NCBI GenBank assembly: GCA_964598765.1
Contig: CAZRCZ010000014.1
Span: forward strand, 62,001-126,000
Direction: 5' to 3'
DNA: 64,000 nucleotides
From: CAZRCZ01 sp964598765
GTDB lineage: Bacteria > Sumerlaeota > Sumerlaeia > MVZB01 > JAJFLK01
In this document: in pieces, positions 1 to 8,852 of the stretch
How positions within the stretch are numbered: position 1 is the first letter of the stretch
Layout: each line of letters starts with the position of its first letter
Position numbers and translations under genes: made by a program
The notes under the pieces: generated by a model
Database searches by the model: none
The model's input: the letters and a program-made list of their open reading frames with translations, nothing else
What the model was told of the DNA's origin: nothing

Positions 1-425
1 GCCTTGATCTTGACGTGCCGCGCGCCAAGTTGACCGCTTTTCTCCAGCAAGGCCAAGGTCGCCACCGTTTGCCCCGAGGCAATTTTTTCCAGCCACTGAT
101 TCTTGAGTGCGTCCGATCCGCCGAAGGCAAGGGCCGGTCCGCCGAGCGCCGCCGACGAAAAGAAAGGCCCCGGAACCAGTGCCCTCCCCATTTCCTCCAT
201 GATGATTCCCAATTCGGTGACCCCGAGACCGAGTCCCCCGAATTGCTCCGGAATCAACACGCCGATCCATCCCTGCTCGGTGATTTTTTGCCAAAGTTCC
301 GGCGTCAAGCCCGTCGGCTCATTTTCCGCCAACTTTACGACCGTTTCAGTCGGCAGTTCGGTTTTGCAGAACTTGGCGACGCTTTCTTTGAGAAGTTTTT
401 GTTCTTCGGTCAGTTGAAGGTGCAT
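1..425 (-). CDS. Acyl-CoA dehydrogenase, N-terminal part (cut by window edge)
   Basis: Reading the minus strand from the ATG at 425 gives about 141 residues starting MHLQLTEEQKLLKESVAKFC and open to the window edge. The helical N-terminal domain of acyl-CoA dehydrogenases is recognisable, including W-I-G-V-L-I-P-E-Q-F-G-G-L-G-L and M-E-E-M-G-R-A-L-V-P-G-P-F. A good ribosome-binding site, AAGGAGATC, lies 6 bases upstream. The enzyme family oxidises acyl-CoA thioesters with FAD. It follows another acyl-CoA dehydrogenase on the same strand, so the two may form a hetero-oligomer, as in sterol-side-chain enzymes; that is inference. The FAD-binding and catalytic parts are outside the window. Confidence 0.85.
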   Translation of the reverse strand, partial: MHLQLTEEQKLLKESVAKFCKTELPTETVVKLAENEPTGLTPELWQKITEQGWIGVLIPEQFGGLGLGVTELGIIMEEMGRALVPGPFFSSAALGGPALAFGGSDALKNQWLEKIASGQTVATLALLEKSGQLGARHVKIK

Positions 426-442
426 GAGTGATCTCCTTGAAA

Positions 443-606
443 TTCACCACAGAGACACAGAGAGATGTCTGCAATGCGAGTGGCTGTCGTAGAAAATGAA
501 AGCATTTTCAGGTTCCGTCCTTGCGTCAAATTTCTTGTTTCCCTATCCATCAATTTTCCCAACCACCTCCAGCCCGCCCAAGACCTCTCTGTTTCTCTGT
601 GGTGAA
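443..606. repeat. MITE-like inverted-repeat element, family A, copy 1
   Basis: The element has terminal inverted repeats of about 22 bases. The left end begins TTCACCACAGAGACACAGAG and the right end is its near-perfect reverse complement, closing with TGTGGTGAA. It fills almost the whole gap between the two acyl-CoA dehydrogenase genes: its right end is 8 bases from one stop codon and its left end 18 bases from the next start. Related copies lie at 14170-14372 and 22967-23151, with a single end at 21846-21867. Confidence 0.7.
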
Positions 607-613
607 TTCTTCT

Positions 614-1813
614 TCATTTCGGCAAACCCAACACCCGCTCCGCGATGATGTTCCTCAGAACCTCCGACGTTCCCCCCTCGATGGAATTCGCCCGCGCGCG
701 GAGGAAATGTTTCATCCAAAGACCCACGTCGTCGTTGTGTCCCGCGCTACCGGGCAGAAGCTCCGCGTAGGGGCCCAAAATCTCAAGCGGCAGTTCGAGC
801 AACGCCTGATTGGTCGTCGCCCAGATCAATTTGAAAATCGAGCCGATGGGACCGGGGTCTTGGTTCGCTTTCAGGTGCGCCCGCATCCGCAGATTGTTCA
901 ATCGCTGGGTCTCGACGCTGTTGTAAAACGCCACGAGCTTCTTGCGGATGACGGGGTCTTCGCACAACGGACGGCCATTGCGCTTGATCCGCTTCGTCAA
1001 TTCCACCACGTCCTTCAAGGTCTGTTTGATCCGCGTGTAGAGGAGCGCGGCGATGTTGACCCGCTCGTGCATGAGCGTCGTAATCGCCACCATCCATCCC
1101 TGATTTTCCTGTCCGAGGATGTTCGCCTTGGGAACCTTGACGTCCTTAAAGAATAACTCGTTGAACTCCGAATCCCCCGTGATCTGCTTGAGCGGCCTGA
1201 TTTCAATTCCCGGCGAGTGCATGTCCACGATGAGATAGGTCAGCCCCTTGTGTTTTTGCGCGCCCGGATCGGTCCGCGTGACCAACATGCACCAATCGGC
1301 GTGCTGGGCGACGGAGGTCCAGATTTTCTGTCCGTTGACGATGTAATGATCTCCCGCGGGAGTCGCCGTCGTTTTCAATCCCGCGACGTCGCTCCCTGCG
1401 TTCGGCTCGGAAAATCCCTGACACCAAATTTCCTCCCCCGAAAGAATTTTCCGCAGGTATCGCTCCTTCTGATCCGGGCGGCCCCAAGCCATGACCGTCG
1501 GTCCCCCCATGCCGATGCCGATGATGTCGAGCGTCGGCGGGACTTTGTAGGCGGCCATTTCCTCCGAAAAGAGGAACTGCTCGATCGGCGTCGCGCCCCG
1601 TCCACCGTATTCTTTGGGCCAAGTGATCCCCGACCAGCCCCCCTCGTAAAGTTTGCGTCCCCACGCCCGCGATTCGGCGTTTTGCGCCTTTTCACCCTTG
1701 GGAATCGCCCAAGCCGGCGAGCCGTAATCCCCCGGAATGTTGGCCGTGATCCAGCTTCGGACCTCGGTGCGGAAGGCCTCTTGTTCGGGCGTGTATCTGA
1801 AGTCCATCCCCAA
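614..1813 (-). CDS. Acyl-CoA dehydrogenase
   Basis: A 399-residue protein with the full three-domain acyl-CoA dehydrogenase architecture. It has a helical N-terminal domain, then the flavin/substrate motif W-C-Q-G-F-S-E-P-N-A-G-S-D near residues 130-145, a beta domain with Y-I-V-N-G-Q-K-I-W-T-S, and a C-terminal I-E-G-G-T-S-E motif. Glu379 in that motif sits where medium-chain enzymes place the catalytic base. Reaction: FAD-dependent alpha,beta-dehydrogenation of an acyl-CoA; chain specificity cannot be read from sequence. ATG 1813 is used; Met at 1807 is an alternative. A second acyl-CoA dehydrogenase follows at 425, suggesting an operon. Confidence 0.93.
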   Translation of the reverse strand: MGMDFRYTPEQEAFRTEVRSWITANIPGDYGSPAWAIPKGEKAQNAESRAWGRKLYEGGWSGITWPKEYGGRGATPIEQFLFSEEMAAYKVPPTLDIIGIGMGGPTVMAWGRPDQKERYLRKILSGEEIWCQGFSEPNAGSDVAGLKTTATPAGDHYIVNGQKIWTSVAQHADWCMLVTRTDPGAQKHKGLTYLIVDMHSPGIEIRPLKQITGDSEFNELFFKDVKVPKANILGQENQGWMVAITTLMHERVNIAALLYTRIKQTLKDVVELTKRIKRNGRPLCEDPVIRKKLVAFYNSVETQRLNNLRMRAHLKANQDPGPIGSIFKLIWATTNQALLELPLEILGPYAELLPGSAGHNDDVGLWMKHFLRARANSIEGGTSEVLRNIIAERVLGLPK

Positions 1814-2050
1814 TTCTCCCCAATGCGATTTGTCTGCTCAATGCGCGGAGGATCATAACGGTCCGCCGGAGAAGTGTCGAGCCGATTCTGCCGTGCGGAA
1901 AAATCAGAGAACCCGTCAAGCAGTGGAGTGGCAACCGAGCCGCGAGCCTAAGCGAGCACCCGATCACCACCATGTTTGCGTGTCAGGCGCTCCCTTATGG
2001 CCGGGGCTTGGATCCCAATCTAATTTCTGGAACGAGACTTTCCGGCGTCG
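1814..2050. other. Divergent intergenic region with a partial repeat
   Basis: No convincing gene between the divergent dehydrogenase and lptF. Around 1931-1960 there is a partial copy of a GC-rich repeat, starting GCAACCGAGCCGCGAGC, that recurs as hairpins near 36038 and 37829. Confidence 0.5.
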
Positions 2051-2079
2051 TTGACAACAACGGCGGTGAATGGCTTAAT
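2051..2079 (+). promoter_or_regulatory. Sigma-70 promoter of lptF-lptD
   Basis: A perfect -35 box TTGACA (2051-2056) is followed by a 17-base spacer and a -10 box CTTAAT (2074-2079, four of six matches). Transcription would begin near 2086, just ahead of the GGAGGAGG ribosome-binding site at 2096-2103. Confidence 0.65.
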
Positions 2080-2109
2080 CCTTGGGTCCTTCATGGAGGA
2101 GGGCGGCGT

Positions 2110-3522
2110 TTGTCCAGAATTCTGCGCGTTTACACTTTGCGGGAAATCATCTTTCCGACGCTCGTCGCGGCCGTCGCGCTGACGTTCATCATTCTCATCG
2201 GCACCAAAACCCCTTGGAACCGTGATGAGCTTCTGATTTTCACCCTTCTGAAATTCGGGATGCGCAAGGACGTCGCCGCGAGCGACATCCTCGCCATTCT
2301 CTTTTACATGTTGCCGACGATCCTGCGGTTCATCACGCCGATGGCTCTTCTGGTTGGGATCATTGTCGGCGTCGGGCGGATGACGCTGGATTTGGAAGTC
2401 CGGGCCATGCAAACCGGCGGCATCAATCTCCTTTCGATTTTCGTTCCGGTCATCGGAGTCGGAATGATCCTCAGCGCTTGGGGGGGCTATTTCACTTACG
2501 GTCCGGAGCCACGGATCATGTCCAATTTGGTCGTCCGCGGCGGCAAATTGCTGGTCTCTGAATTCACCCATCTGGAAGCGGGGCGAGTTTATCAGAAGCT
2601 TTTTCCCAAACGGAGCGGAGTGGACCTCTACTTCGACTCGCGCGATGAAGCAACGGGCGACATGCAAGGAGTGACGATGATGGTCGAGCACCGCGCCATG
2701 CAGGAAAACGACCAGCGCGCCCAAGAAAAGATGAAGATGCGGAGCAAACTTGCCGAGTTGCGACAGATGCTGGACGAAGGGGGAATCACCAAGGAGGAAT
2801 ACGACCGGCAGGAATACGACATGAATTTGGCGGTCAACAAGGCTCGTCCGATGATGATTTTCGCGAGCAAAGCGAAGTTTGACGTTTCCCTCAAGGACGC
2901 CGCTTTGCGTTTGGTGATTCAGGATGGATCGCTTCACATGTTTCAAGGGGAGGAGGCGAAAAAGAAAGCTTCCAAAACCGAGGACTCGGCAAAGGATCAG
3001 AATGCGGAGCAACCGGAGCCGAAGGAGAAAACTTCCAAGGACGAAAAGGGGGAAAGCCCCCTCGAACAGAAGGCGTCTCAGGCCAAGGAGCGCGCCGGAA
3101 CCCAATACACCGTGATTCGATTTGACAAATTGACGAAAACCGAGACGGCCGGAGAAGCCGGAGCCGCAAGCCGCCAACTGAAGACGACGCCGGAATTGCA
3201 AGAAATACGCAACGACTCCAAACTCAAGGACAAGGTGCGATGGGGAGCCAACGCGACCATCATCGAGCGCTACGCCTTGGCGTTCGAAAGTTTCATTTAC
3301 GCCCTGATCGGCCTGCCATTGGCCATTTGGATCCGGCCCACCGGCAAATCGTTCGGCGTCGTGATTTCGGCGGGCATCATTTTTGTTTACCACTTTCTAT
3401 CCCGGACGGGGGTAACCATGGTGGAGGGGGACAAACCCTTCGGCTCCGTGATGATCTTTGCTCCCAACATCATCTTTGCTGCGGGGTCGGTGGGACTTTG
3501 GTGGCGGGCGGTGAGAAGATGA
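2110..3522 (+). CDS. lptF: LptF/LptG-family LPS export permease
   Basis: YjgP/YjgQ family inner-membrane subunit of the Lpt complex, which extracts LPS from the inner membrane and feeds it to the periplasmic bridge. With a TTG start at 2110, 7 bases behind GGAGGAGG, the protein has 470 residues. Three N-terminal membrane helices (about 13-31, 58-88, 108-128) are followed by a periplasmic domain and three C-terminal helices (about 385-470). The periplasmic part carries an unusually long, highly charged Lys/Glu-rich stretch (about 195-345) predicted to be coiled coil or disordered. The open frame extends upstream to 1972, but that would start before the promoter. It overlaps lptD by ATGA. Only one LptF/G-type gene is present here. 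Confidence 0.88.
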   Translation: MSRILRVYTLREIIFPTLVAAVALTFIILIGTKTPWNRDELLIFTLLKFGMRKDVAASDILAILFYMLPTILRFITPMALLVGIIVGVGRMTLDLEVRAMQTGGINLLSIFVPVIGVGMILSAWGGYFTYGPEPRIMSNLVVRGGKLLVSEFTHLEAGRVYQKLFPKRSGVDLYFDSRDEATGDMQGVTMMVEHRAMQENDQRAQEKMKMRSKLAELRQMLDEGGITKEEYDRQEYDMNLAVNKARPMMIFASKAKFDVSLKDAALRLVIQDGSLHMFQGEEAKKKASKTEDSAKDQNAEQPEPKEKTSKDEKGESPLEQKASQAKERAGTQYTVIRFDKLTKTETAGEAGAASRQLKTTPELQEIRNDSKLKDKVRWGANATIIERYALAFESFIYALIGLPLAIWIRPTGKSFGVVISAGIIFVYHFLSRTGVTMVEGDKPFGSVMIFAPNIIFAAGSVGLWWRAVRR

Positions 3523-6275
3523 GGAAGCGCGTTCGCGGAATGGAAACGCGACCGAAGTCCGCCTTCGTTTTGGCAATCGCGCTCATCCTAAGCCGGACGA
3601 TAAGCCAGACACCCGCGGAAGACCCGGTGAGGCTCGATCCCGATGAAGCCCGAAGACTGGCTCCCGCTGGCGCGGTCGAATCGCAGGGAACCGAAGGCGA
3701 AAAAACCCCCTACAATTCCAAAGAAGCCGAGAGATTTCGCGTCATCCGCCGAGGTCTGATGCCGGAGGAACAAGGCTCGTCGGAATTCCGCATGAAGGCA
3801 TTGGAAGGCTTCATGGATTACGACGAAGCCCAAGGCATGATCTATGGTCAGGGGCGGACGCAAATTTTCTTCGGCAATCTATTTCTCGAAGGAGACAAGG
3901 TTATCTTCGACAACCGTCTTCAGGAGGTTCAGGCCGACGGGCACGTGATCTTGCGAAGCATGGAAGGATCGTTGGTCCAGAGCGAAATGCGCGCGGACTC
4001 GATGCGCTACAGTTTCGCCGATGGTGAGGGGGTCGGATTCAATCCCGACGGCAAGTATCCTCCTTATTATTTCAAGGGCGTGCCGCAGAAGAAAGGGGCG
4101 GGTCCCATGCCGCCGCAATTTCAGCCGGTTTCGCCTTTGGAATCGCTCTTTCACGACACGCGGTTGACGACCTGCGATTTCAAGATCCCGCACTTCTTCG
4201 TGCGCGCCCGCGAGATCATTCTCTTCCACAACGACCGCATCTTCCTGCGAAGTCCGGTTTTTTACGTCATGGGCGCTCCGGTTTTCTATTTCCCCTTCTT
4301 CAGCCGCTCCTTGACGGAACCCAACCCTTGGTTCGTCCAATTGGGATACGGGAGCCGAACCGGCGCGCGCATCCGGTTCGGGTATGAATACAATCACGAA
4401 ACCAACGAGCCAAGCCTCGCCAACGACAAGGAATACGAAACGCGCTCCAAGGGACAAGCGCGTCTGTTCGCGGACTATCTGAGCTCGCTGGGTTACGGCG
4501 CGGGATTCGACTACCATTATGATTTGGATTACCACAAGCACGTCGGGGATTTTGAAGCCTACGGGATTGAGGACAGCAATCGGCAGGTTTTCATTCCGCC
4601 GCCGGTGCCTCCCGGCGCGCGGTCGAGCGCGGAACGTTGGCGCGTATTCTGGCAACACCGCGAGGAGATAACTCCCAACCTCGATCTCAAGATCAACGTG
4701 GATTGGATCAGCGATCCGGAAATTTATTACGACGTGCTGGACGTCTTCACCGACCGTCCCGAGGATCATTTCCGCCAGATGGAACGGCGGGCCGCCGCCA
4801 CGCTCACCTATCTGCGCGAGGCCTACGTTGCCCGTCTCATGTTTGAAATCAAGGACCGAATCGGATTGGATCGCTATACCAATTTCGAAGACCCCGCCGA
4901 CAACGATCACGACTTCAATCTGATTCCGCCTCCTTTTTCGACGTCCTCCACCACCACGACGTCCATCAACAGCATTGACGATTCCCGCTGGGGAAGAGTT
5001 TCGGAGCGTCTTCCGCAATTCACGCTGGCAACCCGCTATCTTCCCATCTGCGATCATCCCCTTTTCTACATGTTTGAAATCAACGCCTACAACAATTTGG
5101 ACAAGGGACTGAACATCGTCAGCACCAAGGACGACGCGATGGTCGAGGGAATTGACGTCTATAATCAGTTCCTCTATCAATATCGGATCACCGAACGTTA
5201 CGTGATCTTGGCCAAACTGGGTTTTGGTCTCGGCGCGGCCCAACGGTCCAACGACGACATCGGCGTTCACGCCGCCGGATTCTTCGACGGGCTTACATTC
5301 ACCGATGCCAATGGAACGTTTTTGGTTGGAACCAAGCCCTTTAATCTCAAGGACATCCAGACCTTTTACGCTTGGGTGGATTCGGAATTGCGATTCAACG
5401 CGCGGTTTTCCGACGCGCTCACGGGTTACCTGATGTGGAAATACCGCGAGACCACCCGCGATTTCATCGGCGATTTCTACGCCCAGATCGGCGACGTCAC
5501 GTCGCGCCAAGATTTGTATAACTACCGACTCCGCCAAAACTGGCTCTTGGCCAACCTGAATTACCGCCTGATCCATCCCAACCTGAACTGGTTCGCCAAC
5601 GCGGGGCTGAATCTCAAAAGCCGCTCCGAGCTTTATCCCAATGAAAACGAGGCGTATTGGAACACCGGAATCGTCTGGCTGAATCGGCGCAATACAGTGC
5701 GGATTGCTCCGAGCGTCGGATGGTCGCGCTTGGCTCTTTATGCCCCCTCCGATCCCAGATTCGGAGATCAGGATTCCTATTTTACCCGCCTGTATCTCGA
5801 ATACATTCCGCTTCACGGGCGTTGGTTCGCGCGAGTGCAATTTGAATACGTCAAGACCACGGGCTCGTTGGCGGAGATGACCGGGACTTCCACTTTCACC
5901 TTCTTTTCGGACGAGCGCCCCCGCACGCGCGTCGTCGCCGTTTACGGCGCGCAACTGGGTCCGAAGTGGAACACCGAATTCTGGTTGGATTGGGAGCAGG
6001 AAACCGGCGGGTTGCGCGATCTTTCGTGGTTTCTTTCGCGCGACCTGCACGATGCGCTGGCGATTCTGCGCATCCGATTCTTCAACGAGTTCACCAAGCC
6101 GGGAAGCACGACCACGACGACCACCACTTCCAATTCCAACAACGATCTGCTGAAGAATTTCGACTTCGCCTTCGCCTTGAAACGAAAACTGCCCGACGAA
6201 AATCTGGACCTTCTGGCTCCTCCGGGTCTCCGCACCGTCCGACAGGAAGAGCGTCAGCCGATTACCGCGTATTAA
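3519..6275 (+). CDS. lptD: LPS-assembly outer-membrane protein LptD
   Basis: Inserts LPS into the outer leaflet of the outer membrane. The 918-residue product starts at ATG 3519, overlapping the lptF stop; ATG 3540 is an alternative. A hydrophobic signal sequence precedes an OstA-like periplasmic domain with repeating G-x-G-R-T-Q-I-F-F-G-N-L-F and A-D-G-H-V-I-L-R elements (about residues 100-170). The rest is a long aromatic-rich beta-barrel region (for example V-F-Y-F-P-F-F-S-R). Two Thr-rich stretches, near 4953-4975 and 6108-6130, are probably surface loops. Co-transcription with lptF supports the assignment. Its stop overlaps the stop of the convergent kinase gene by four bases. Confidence 0.87.
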   Translation: MRKRVRGMETRPKSAFVLAIALILSRTISQTPAEDPVRLDPDEARRLAPAGAVESQGTEGEKTPYNSKEAERFRVIRRGLMPEEQGSSEFRMKALEGFMDYDEAQGMIYGQGRTQIFFGNLFLEGDKVIFDNRLQEVQADGHVILRSMEGSLVQSEMRADSMRYSFADGEGVGFNPDGKYPPYYFKGVPQKKGAGPMPPQFQPVSPLESLFHDTRLTTCDFKIPHFFVRAREIILFHNDRIFLRSPVFYVMGAPVFYFPFFSRSLTEPNPWFVQLGYGSRTGARIRFGYEYNHETNEPSLANDKEYETRSKGQARLFADYLSSLGYGAGFDYHYDLDYHKHVGDFEAYGIEDSNRQVFIPPPVPPGARSSAERWRVFWQHREEITPNLDLKINVDWISDPEIYYDVLDVFTDRPEDHFRQMERRAAATLTYLREAYVARLMFEIKDRIGLDRYTNFEDPADNDHDFNLIPPPFSTSSTTTTSINSIDDSRWGRVSERLPQFTLATRYLPICDHPLFYMFEINAYNNLDKGLNIVSTKDDAMVEGIDVYNQFLYQYRITERYVILAKLGFGLGAAQRSNDDIGVHAAGFFDGLTFTDANGTFLVGTKPFNLKDIQTFYAWVDSELRFNARFSDALTGYLMWKYRETTRDFIGDFYAQIGDVTSRQDLYNYRLRQNWLLANLNYRLIHPNLNWFANAGLNLKSRSELYPNENEAYWNTGIVWLNRRNTVRIAPSVGWSRLALYAPSDPRFGDQDSYFTRLYLEYIPLHGRWFARVQFEYVKTTGSLAEMTGTSTFTFFSDERPRTRVVAVYGAQLGPKWNTEFWLDWEQETGGLRDLSWFLSRDLHDALAILRIRFFNEFTKPGSTTTTTTTSNSNNDLLKNFDFAFALKRKLPDENLDLLAPPGLRTVRQEERQPITAY

Positions 6276-7783
6276 AACCGGTTTCGCAAAGCCGGATAGA
6301 AAGTCCGGAACTTTTCATAAATCGGTTCGTAGCTTTTGAAGGTCTTGGGAGACGGGCGGTAGCTTTTGCCCATGCGGACCGCTTTCCTGACCGCCGCCGG
6401 AAAATCGGGATAGAGTCCCGCGCCGACCCCCGCCAAAATCGCCGCGCCCAGCGCCGGACCTTCCGGACTTTCGACGCAATTCACGCGGATGTCAAGAACG
6501 TCGGCGAGCATTTGCATCCAAAACGGACTCCTCGCCCCGCCGCCGGTTGCGCGAATCTCTTGGAGGTCAATTTGTAAATTGCGGACGGCGGAAAGGCAAT
6601 CGCGCAGAGCGAAACAAACCCCCTCAACCACCGCGCGCGTGAAATGCGCTTTGGCGTGCCGAAGCGTCAGGCCGATGAAGGCTCCCCGCGCGTGGGGATC
6701 GTTGTGCGGCGACCGCTCGCCGACCAGATACGGAAGAAAAAAAAGTCCTTCGGCTCCGGGTGGAGTCTTGGCGGCGTCGGCGAGGAGCAAGTCGTAGGGA
6801 TCGCGTTGGTTTTTTTTCGCGCGGGCGATTTCCTCGCGTCCCAGCGCGTTGCGATACCACTGCAACGCCCCACCCGCGCTCAGGATGCAACCCATGAGAT
6901 AAGAGACGCCCGGGACGGCATGATCGAACGTCGCCAACGCGAGCGTCGGATCGAGCCGCGCCTCGCGCGTCGGCGCGAAGATCACCCCCGACGTTCCGAG
7001 GCTGACCATGCATTGCCCCTCGGCGATGACGCCGACTCCGGTCGCTCCCGCGGGTTGGTCTCCCGCGCCGGCGATGACCGGCGTTCCCTCGGCGAGTCCC
7101 GTTTCTTTTGCCGCTTGTTGCGCCAAACCTCCTGCGACGGAAGTGGAATCCATGAGCGGCGGAAGGAGCGCGGGATTCAGATTTAATTTCTCCAACAGCG
7201 GAACCGCCCAGCGCTTTTGGCCGACCTCCATCATCACCGTTCCCGCGCCGTCGGCAACGTCCATTGCCTTTTGGCCGGTCATGCGGAGCCGGACATAATC
7301 CTTGGGAAGCAACACGGTCGTGAGCCGCGCGAAATTTTTCGGTTCGTGGCGTCGTAGCCAGAGAACTTTGGGCAAAGTAAAACTCGTCAATGCCGGATTT
7401 TTGACCAGCGCGAGAAATTGATCACGTCCGACGGTCTCCATAGCCTCGGCGCACTCGGCGGAGGTCCGGCCGTCGCACCAAAGGAGCGCCGGACGAATGA
7501 CGCGGTCCTCGGCATCCAGAAAAACCGATCCGTGCATCTGTCCCGAAAAAGAAATCCCCCCGACGCGCGCCGGATCAATTTTTCGGGCGACGACTTTCAA
7601 GCCCTTGCGCGTCGCGTCCCACCAATCTTCTGGGTTTTGTTCCGCCCAGTTCGGGTGCGGCGTCGAGAGGGGATAATCGTGAACTGAAGAAGCCAACGAT
7701 CTCCCCTTGAGATCAAACGCGACGACCCGCGTCGAGGACGTGCCGACGTCTATGCCGATGAGAATGTCCTTTTTTTTGGCCAT
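6272..7783 (-). CDS. xylB: FGGY-family carbohydrate kinase, xylulokinase-like
   Basis: A 503-residue FGGY sugar kinase, best matched to xylulokinase (D-xylulose + ATP to xylulose 5-phosphate). Visible motifs are the N-terminal phosphate loop G-I-D-V-G-T-S-S-T-R, I-S-F-S-G-Q-M-H-G near residue 78, the catalytic-Asp motif A-G-A-G-D-Q-P-A-G-A, and S-L-G-T-S-G-V for nucleotide binding. I chose ATG 7783 (MAKKKDILIGIDVG) because GGGAGG lies 8-9 bases upstream and upstream codons lack conservation. Substrate is inferred from family resemblance. No xylose isomerase or transporter is adjacent. Myo-inositol oxygenase at 35045 could feed xylulose into this step. Confidence 0.82.
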   Translation of the reverse strand: MAKKKDILIGIDVGTSSTRVVAFDLKGRSLASSVHDYPLSTPHPNWAEQNPEDWWDATRKGLKVVARKIDPARVGGISFSGQMHGSVFLDAEDRVIRPALLWCDGRTSAECAEAMETVGRDQFLALVKNPALTSFTLPKVLWLRRHEPKNFARLTTVLLPKDYVRLRMTGQKAMDVADGAGTVMMEVGQKRWAVPLLEKLNLNPALLPPLMDSTSVAGGLAQQAAKETGLAEGTPVIAGAGDQPAGATGVGVIAEGQCMVSLGTSGVIFAPTREARLDPTLALATFDHAVPGVSYLMGCILSAGGALQWYRNALGREEIARAKKNQRDPYDLLLADAAKTPPGAEGLFFLPYLVGERSPHNDPHARGAFIGLTLRHAKAHFTRAVVEGVCFALRDCLSAVRNLQIDLQEIRATGGGARSPFWMQMLADVLDIRVNCVESPEGPALGAAILAGVGAGLYPDFPAAVRKAVRMGKSYRPSPKTFKSYEPIYEKFRTFYPALRNRF

Positions 7784-7852
7784 GAATTTCCCTCCCGCCA
7801 AAAGATCAAACACATAGACACGAAGGAGACACAAACTTACACAAAGAAGAAT

Positions 7853-8527
7853 TCATTTTCTTCTCCTTGGTGTCTTGGTGTCTTGGTGGTTAATTTTCTT
7901 AACCTTCCCAGATTCGGCTTCGGTAATTTGGTCGTTGCCGATCCGCCGGTAGCTTCTTCCACATGCGGCGCATTTGGCGCGCGCGGCTTTTCCCCGTCGC
8001 GCAAATATCAATTTCACGCCGCACGCGCACATCCATCCGGCCATCCGCGCCGGATTGCCGAGCGCGAGCGCGTAAGCCGGAACGTCGCGCGTGACGATCG
8101 CCCCGGCTCCTATGAAGGCCCCTTCGCCGATTTCAATTCCGCACAGGATCGTCGCATTGGCTCCGATCGTCGCGCCGCGTCGGACGAGCGTCGACTTGTA
8201 TTCGCCTTTCCTGCTCACGCGCGCCCGCGGATTGATGACGTTGGTGAAAACGACCGACGGCCCGCAAAACACGTCGTCCTCCAAAGTCACGCCGTCGAAG
8301 ACTGAAACATTGTTCTGAATTTTGACATGGTCGCCGACGACCGCGCGTCCACCGACCATCACGTTTTGTCCCAGCGTGCAGTGCGCGCCGATTCTCGCGC
8401 CGGCGATGACGTGGCAGAAATGCCAGATTTTCGTCCCCTTGCCGACGACCGCGCCTGCATCCACCACGGCGGTCGAATCGGACCAGAATCGGGCTGATAT
8501 TCGGGTTTTGCGATTTGGAACAACCAT
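7853..8527 (-). CDS. Hexapeptide-repeat sugar N-acetyltransferase, WlbB/WbpD-like
   Basis: A 224-residue left-handed beta-helix acyltransferase. Hexapeptide repeats run through residues 20-165 (G-K-G-T-K-I-W-H-F-C-H-V, G-Q-N-V-M-V-G-G, I-Q-N-N-V-S-V, I-G-A-G-A-I-V-T-R-D-V). It resembles enzymes that acetylate UDP-2-acetamido-3-amino-glucuronate for surface polysaccharides. A C-terminal four-Cys knuckle (C-A-C-G ... C-A-A-C-G) probably binds zinc. The last residues, I-N-H-Q-D-T-K-T-P-R-R-R-K, are encoded by a dispersed intergenic repeat (7861-7890), so the native C-terminus may have been replaced. Substrate is inferred. Confidence 0.85.
   Translation of the reverse strand: MVVPNRKTRISARFWSDSTAVVDAGAVVGKGTKIWHFCHVIAGARIGAHCTLGQNVMVGGRAVVGDHVKIQNNVSVFDGVTLEDDVFCGPSVVFTNVINPRARVSRKGEYKSTLVRRGATIGANATILCGIEIGEGAFIGAGAIVTRDVPAYALALGNPARMAGWMCACGVKLIFARRGKAARAKCAACGRSYRRIGNDQITEAESGKVKKINHQDTKTPRRRK
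7861..7890. repeat. Dispersed TTGGTGTC-type repeat overlapping a gene end
   Basis: Three tandem TTGGTGTC/TTGGTGG units. The same kind of sequence recurs at 29300-29378, 57769-57907 and 62261-62284, always just outside a gene. Here it is read through as the last codons of the acetyltransferase. Confidence 0.7.
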
Positions 8528-8782
8528 GAATTTCTTGTTTCCCGGTTCTTCGGTTCATTCTCCGTTTTCGATGAGCATCGGGGCATGATGAGCAAGAATT
8601 CCGTCGAGAGCAAGAATTTTAGCGCGTGCGCTTGTTCGCCGGACGCATCTTGCCGGGCCACAATGAATTTGGTCTCATCAACCCCGCGATTCATCGCGGG
8701 GTTGATGAAAGTTTTCTTCGCCGTCTCTCTCGGCATTCAAGACCGTCTCGTAAGCAAGATACGCCTTTGTCGGCTTGTTCTT
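8528..8782. other. Intergenic region with REP-like palindrome
   Basis: No convincing gene; open frames here lack a ribosome-binding site and run through a repeat. It contains the REP-like palindrome at 8680-8703 followed by a tail (GCATTCAAGACCGT, 8736-8749) that is also present near 31108. Confidence 0.5.
8680..8703. repeat. REP-like palindrome, copy 1
   Basis: Perfect inverted repeat AACCCCGCGAT around a two-base centre. Sister copies lie at 30941-30964, 31059-31080 and 37463-37486, most followed by TT(A/G)ATGA(A/G)AG. Confidence 0.75.
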
Positions 8783-8812
8783 TTGGTAATGGGCAATAAA
8801 TTGGGATAGAAT
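8783..8812 (+). promoter_or_regulatory. Probable sigma-70 promoter of the sulfotransferase gene
   Basis: TTGGTA (8783-8788), an 18-base spacer and TAGAAT (8807-8812). The predicted start near 8819 is downstream of the first in-frame ATG (8814), which supports translation from ATG 8853. Confidence 0.5.
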
Positions 8813-8852
8813 CATGTCTTCGGCGTTCAGGCCGAGGAGAAATTTCGGAACC

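Noticed and set aside
3879..6050. 723-codon minus-strand frame opposite lptD
   Set aside because: Long antisense frame caused by high GC and codon bias; no domain or start signal, and the plus strand is clearly lptD.
8814..8852. ATG 8814 as the sulfotransferase start
   Set aside because: It lies two bases after the predicted -10 box, so it would be upstream of the transcript start; ATG 8853 has GAGGAG.
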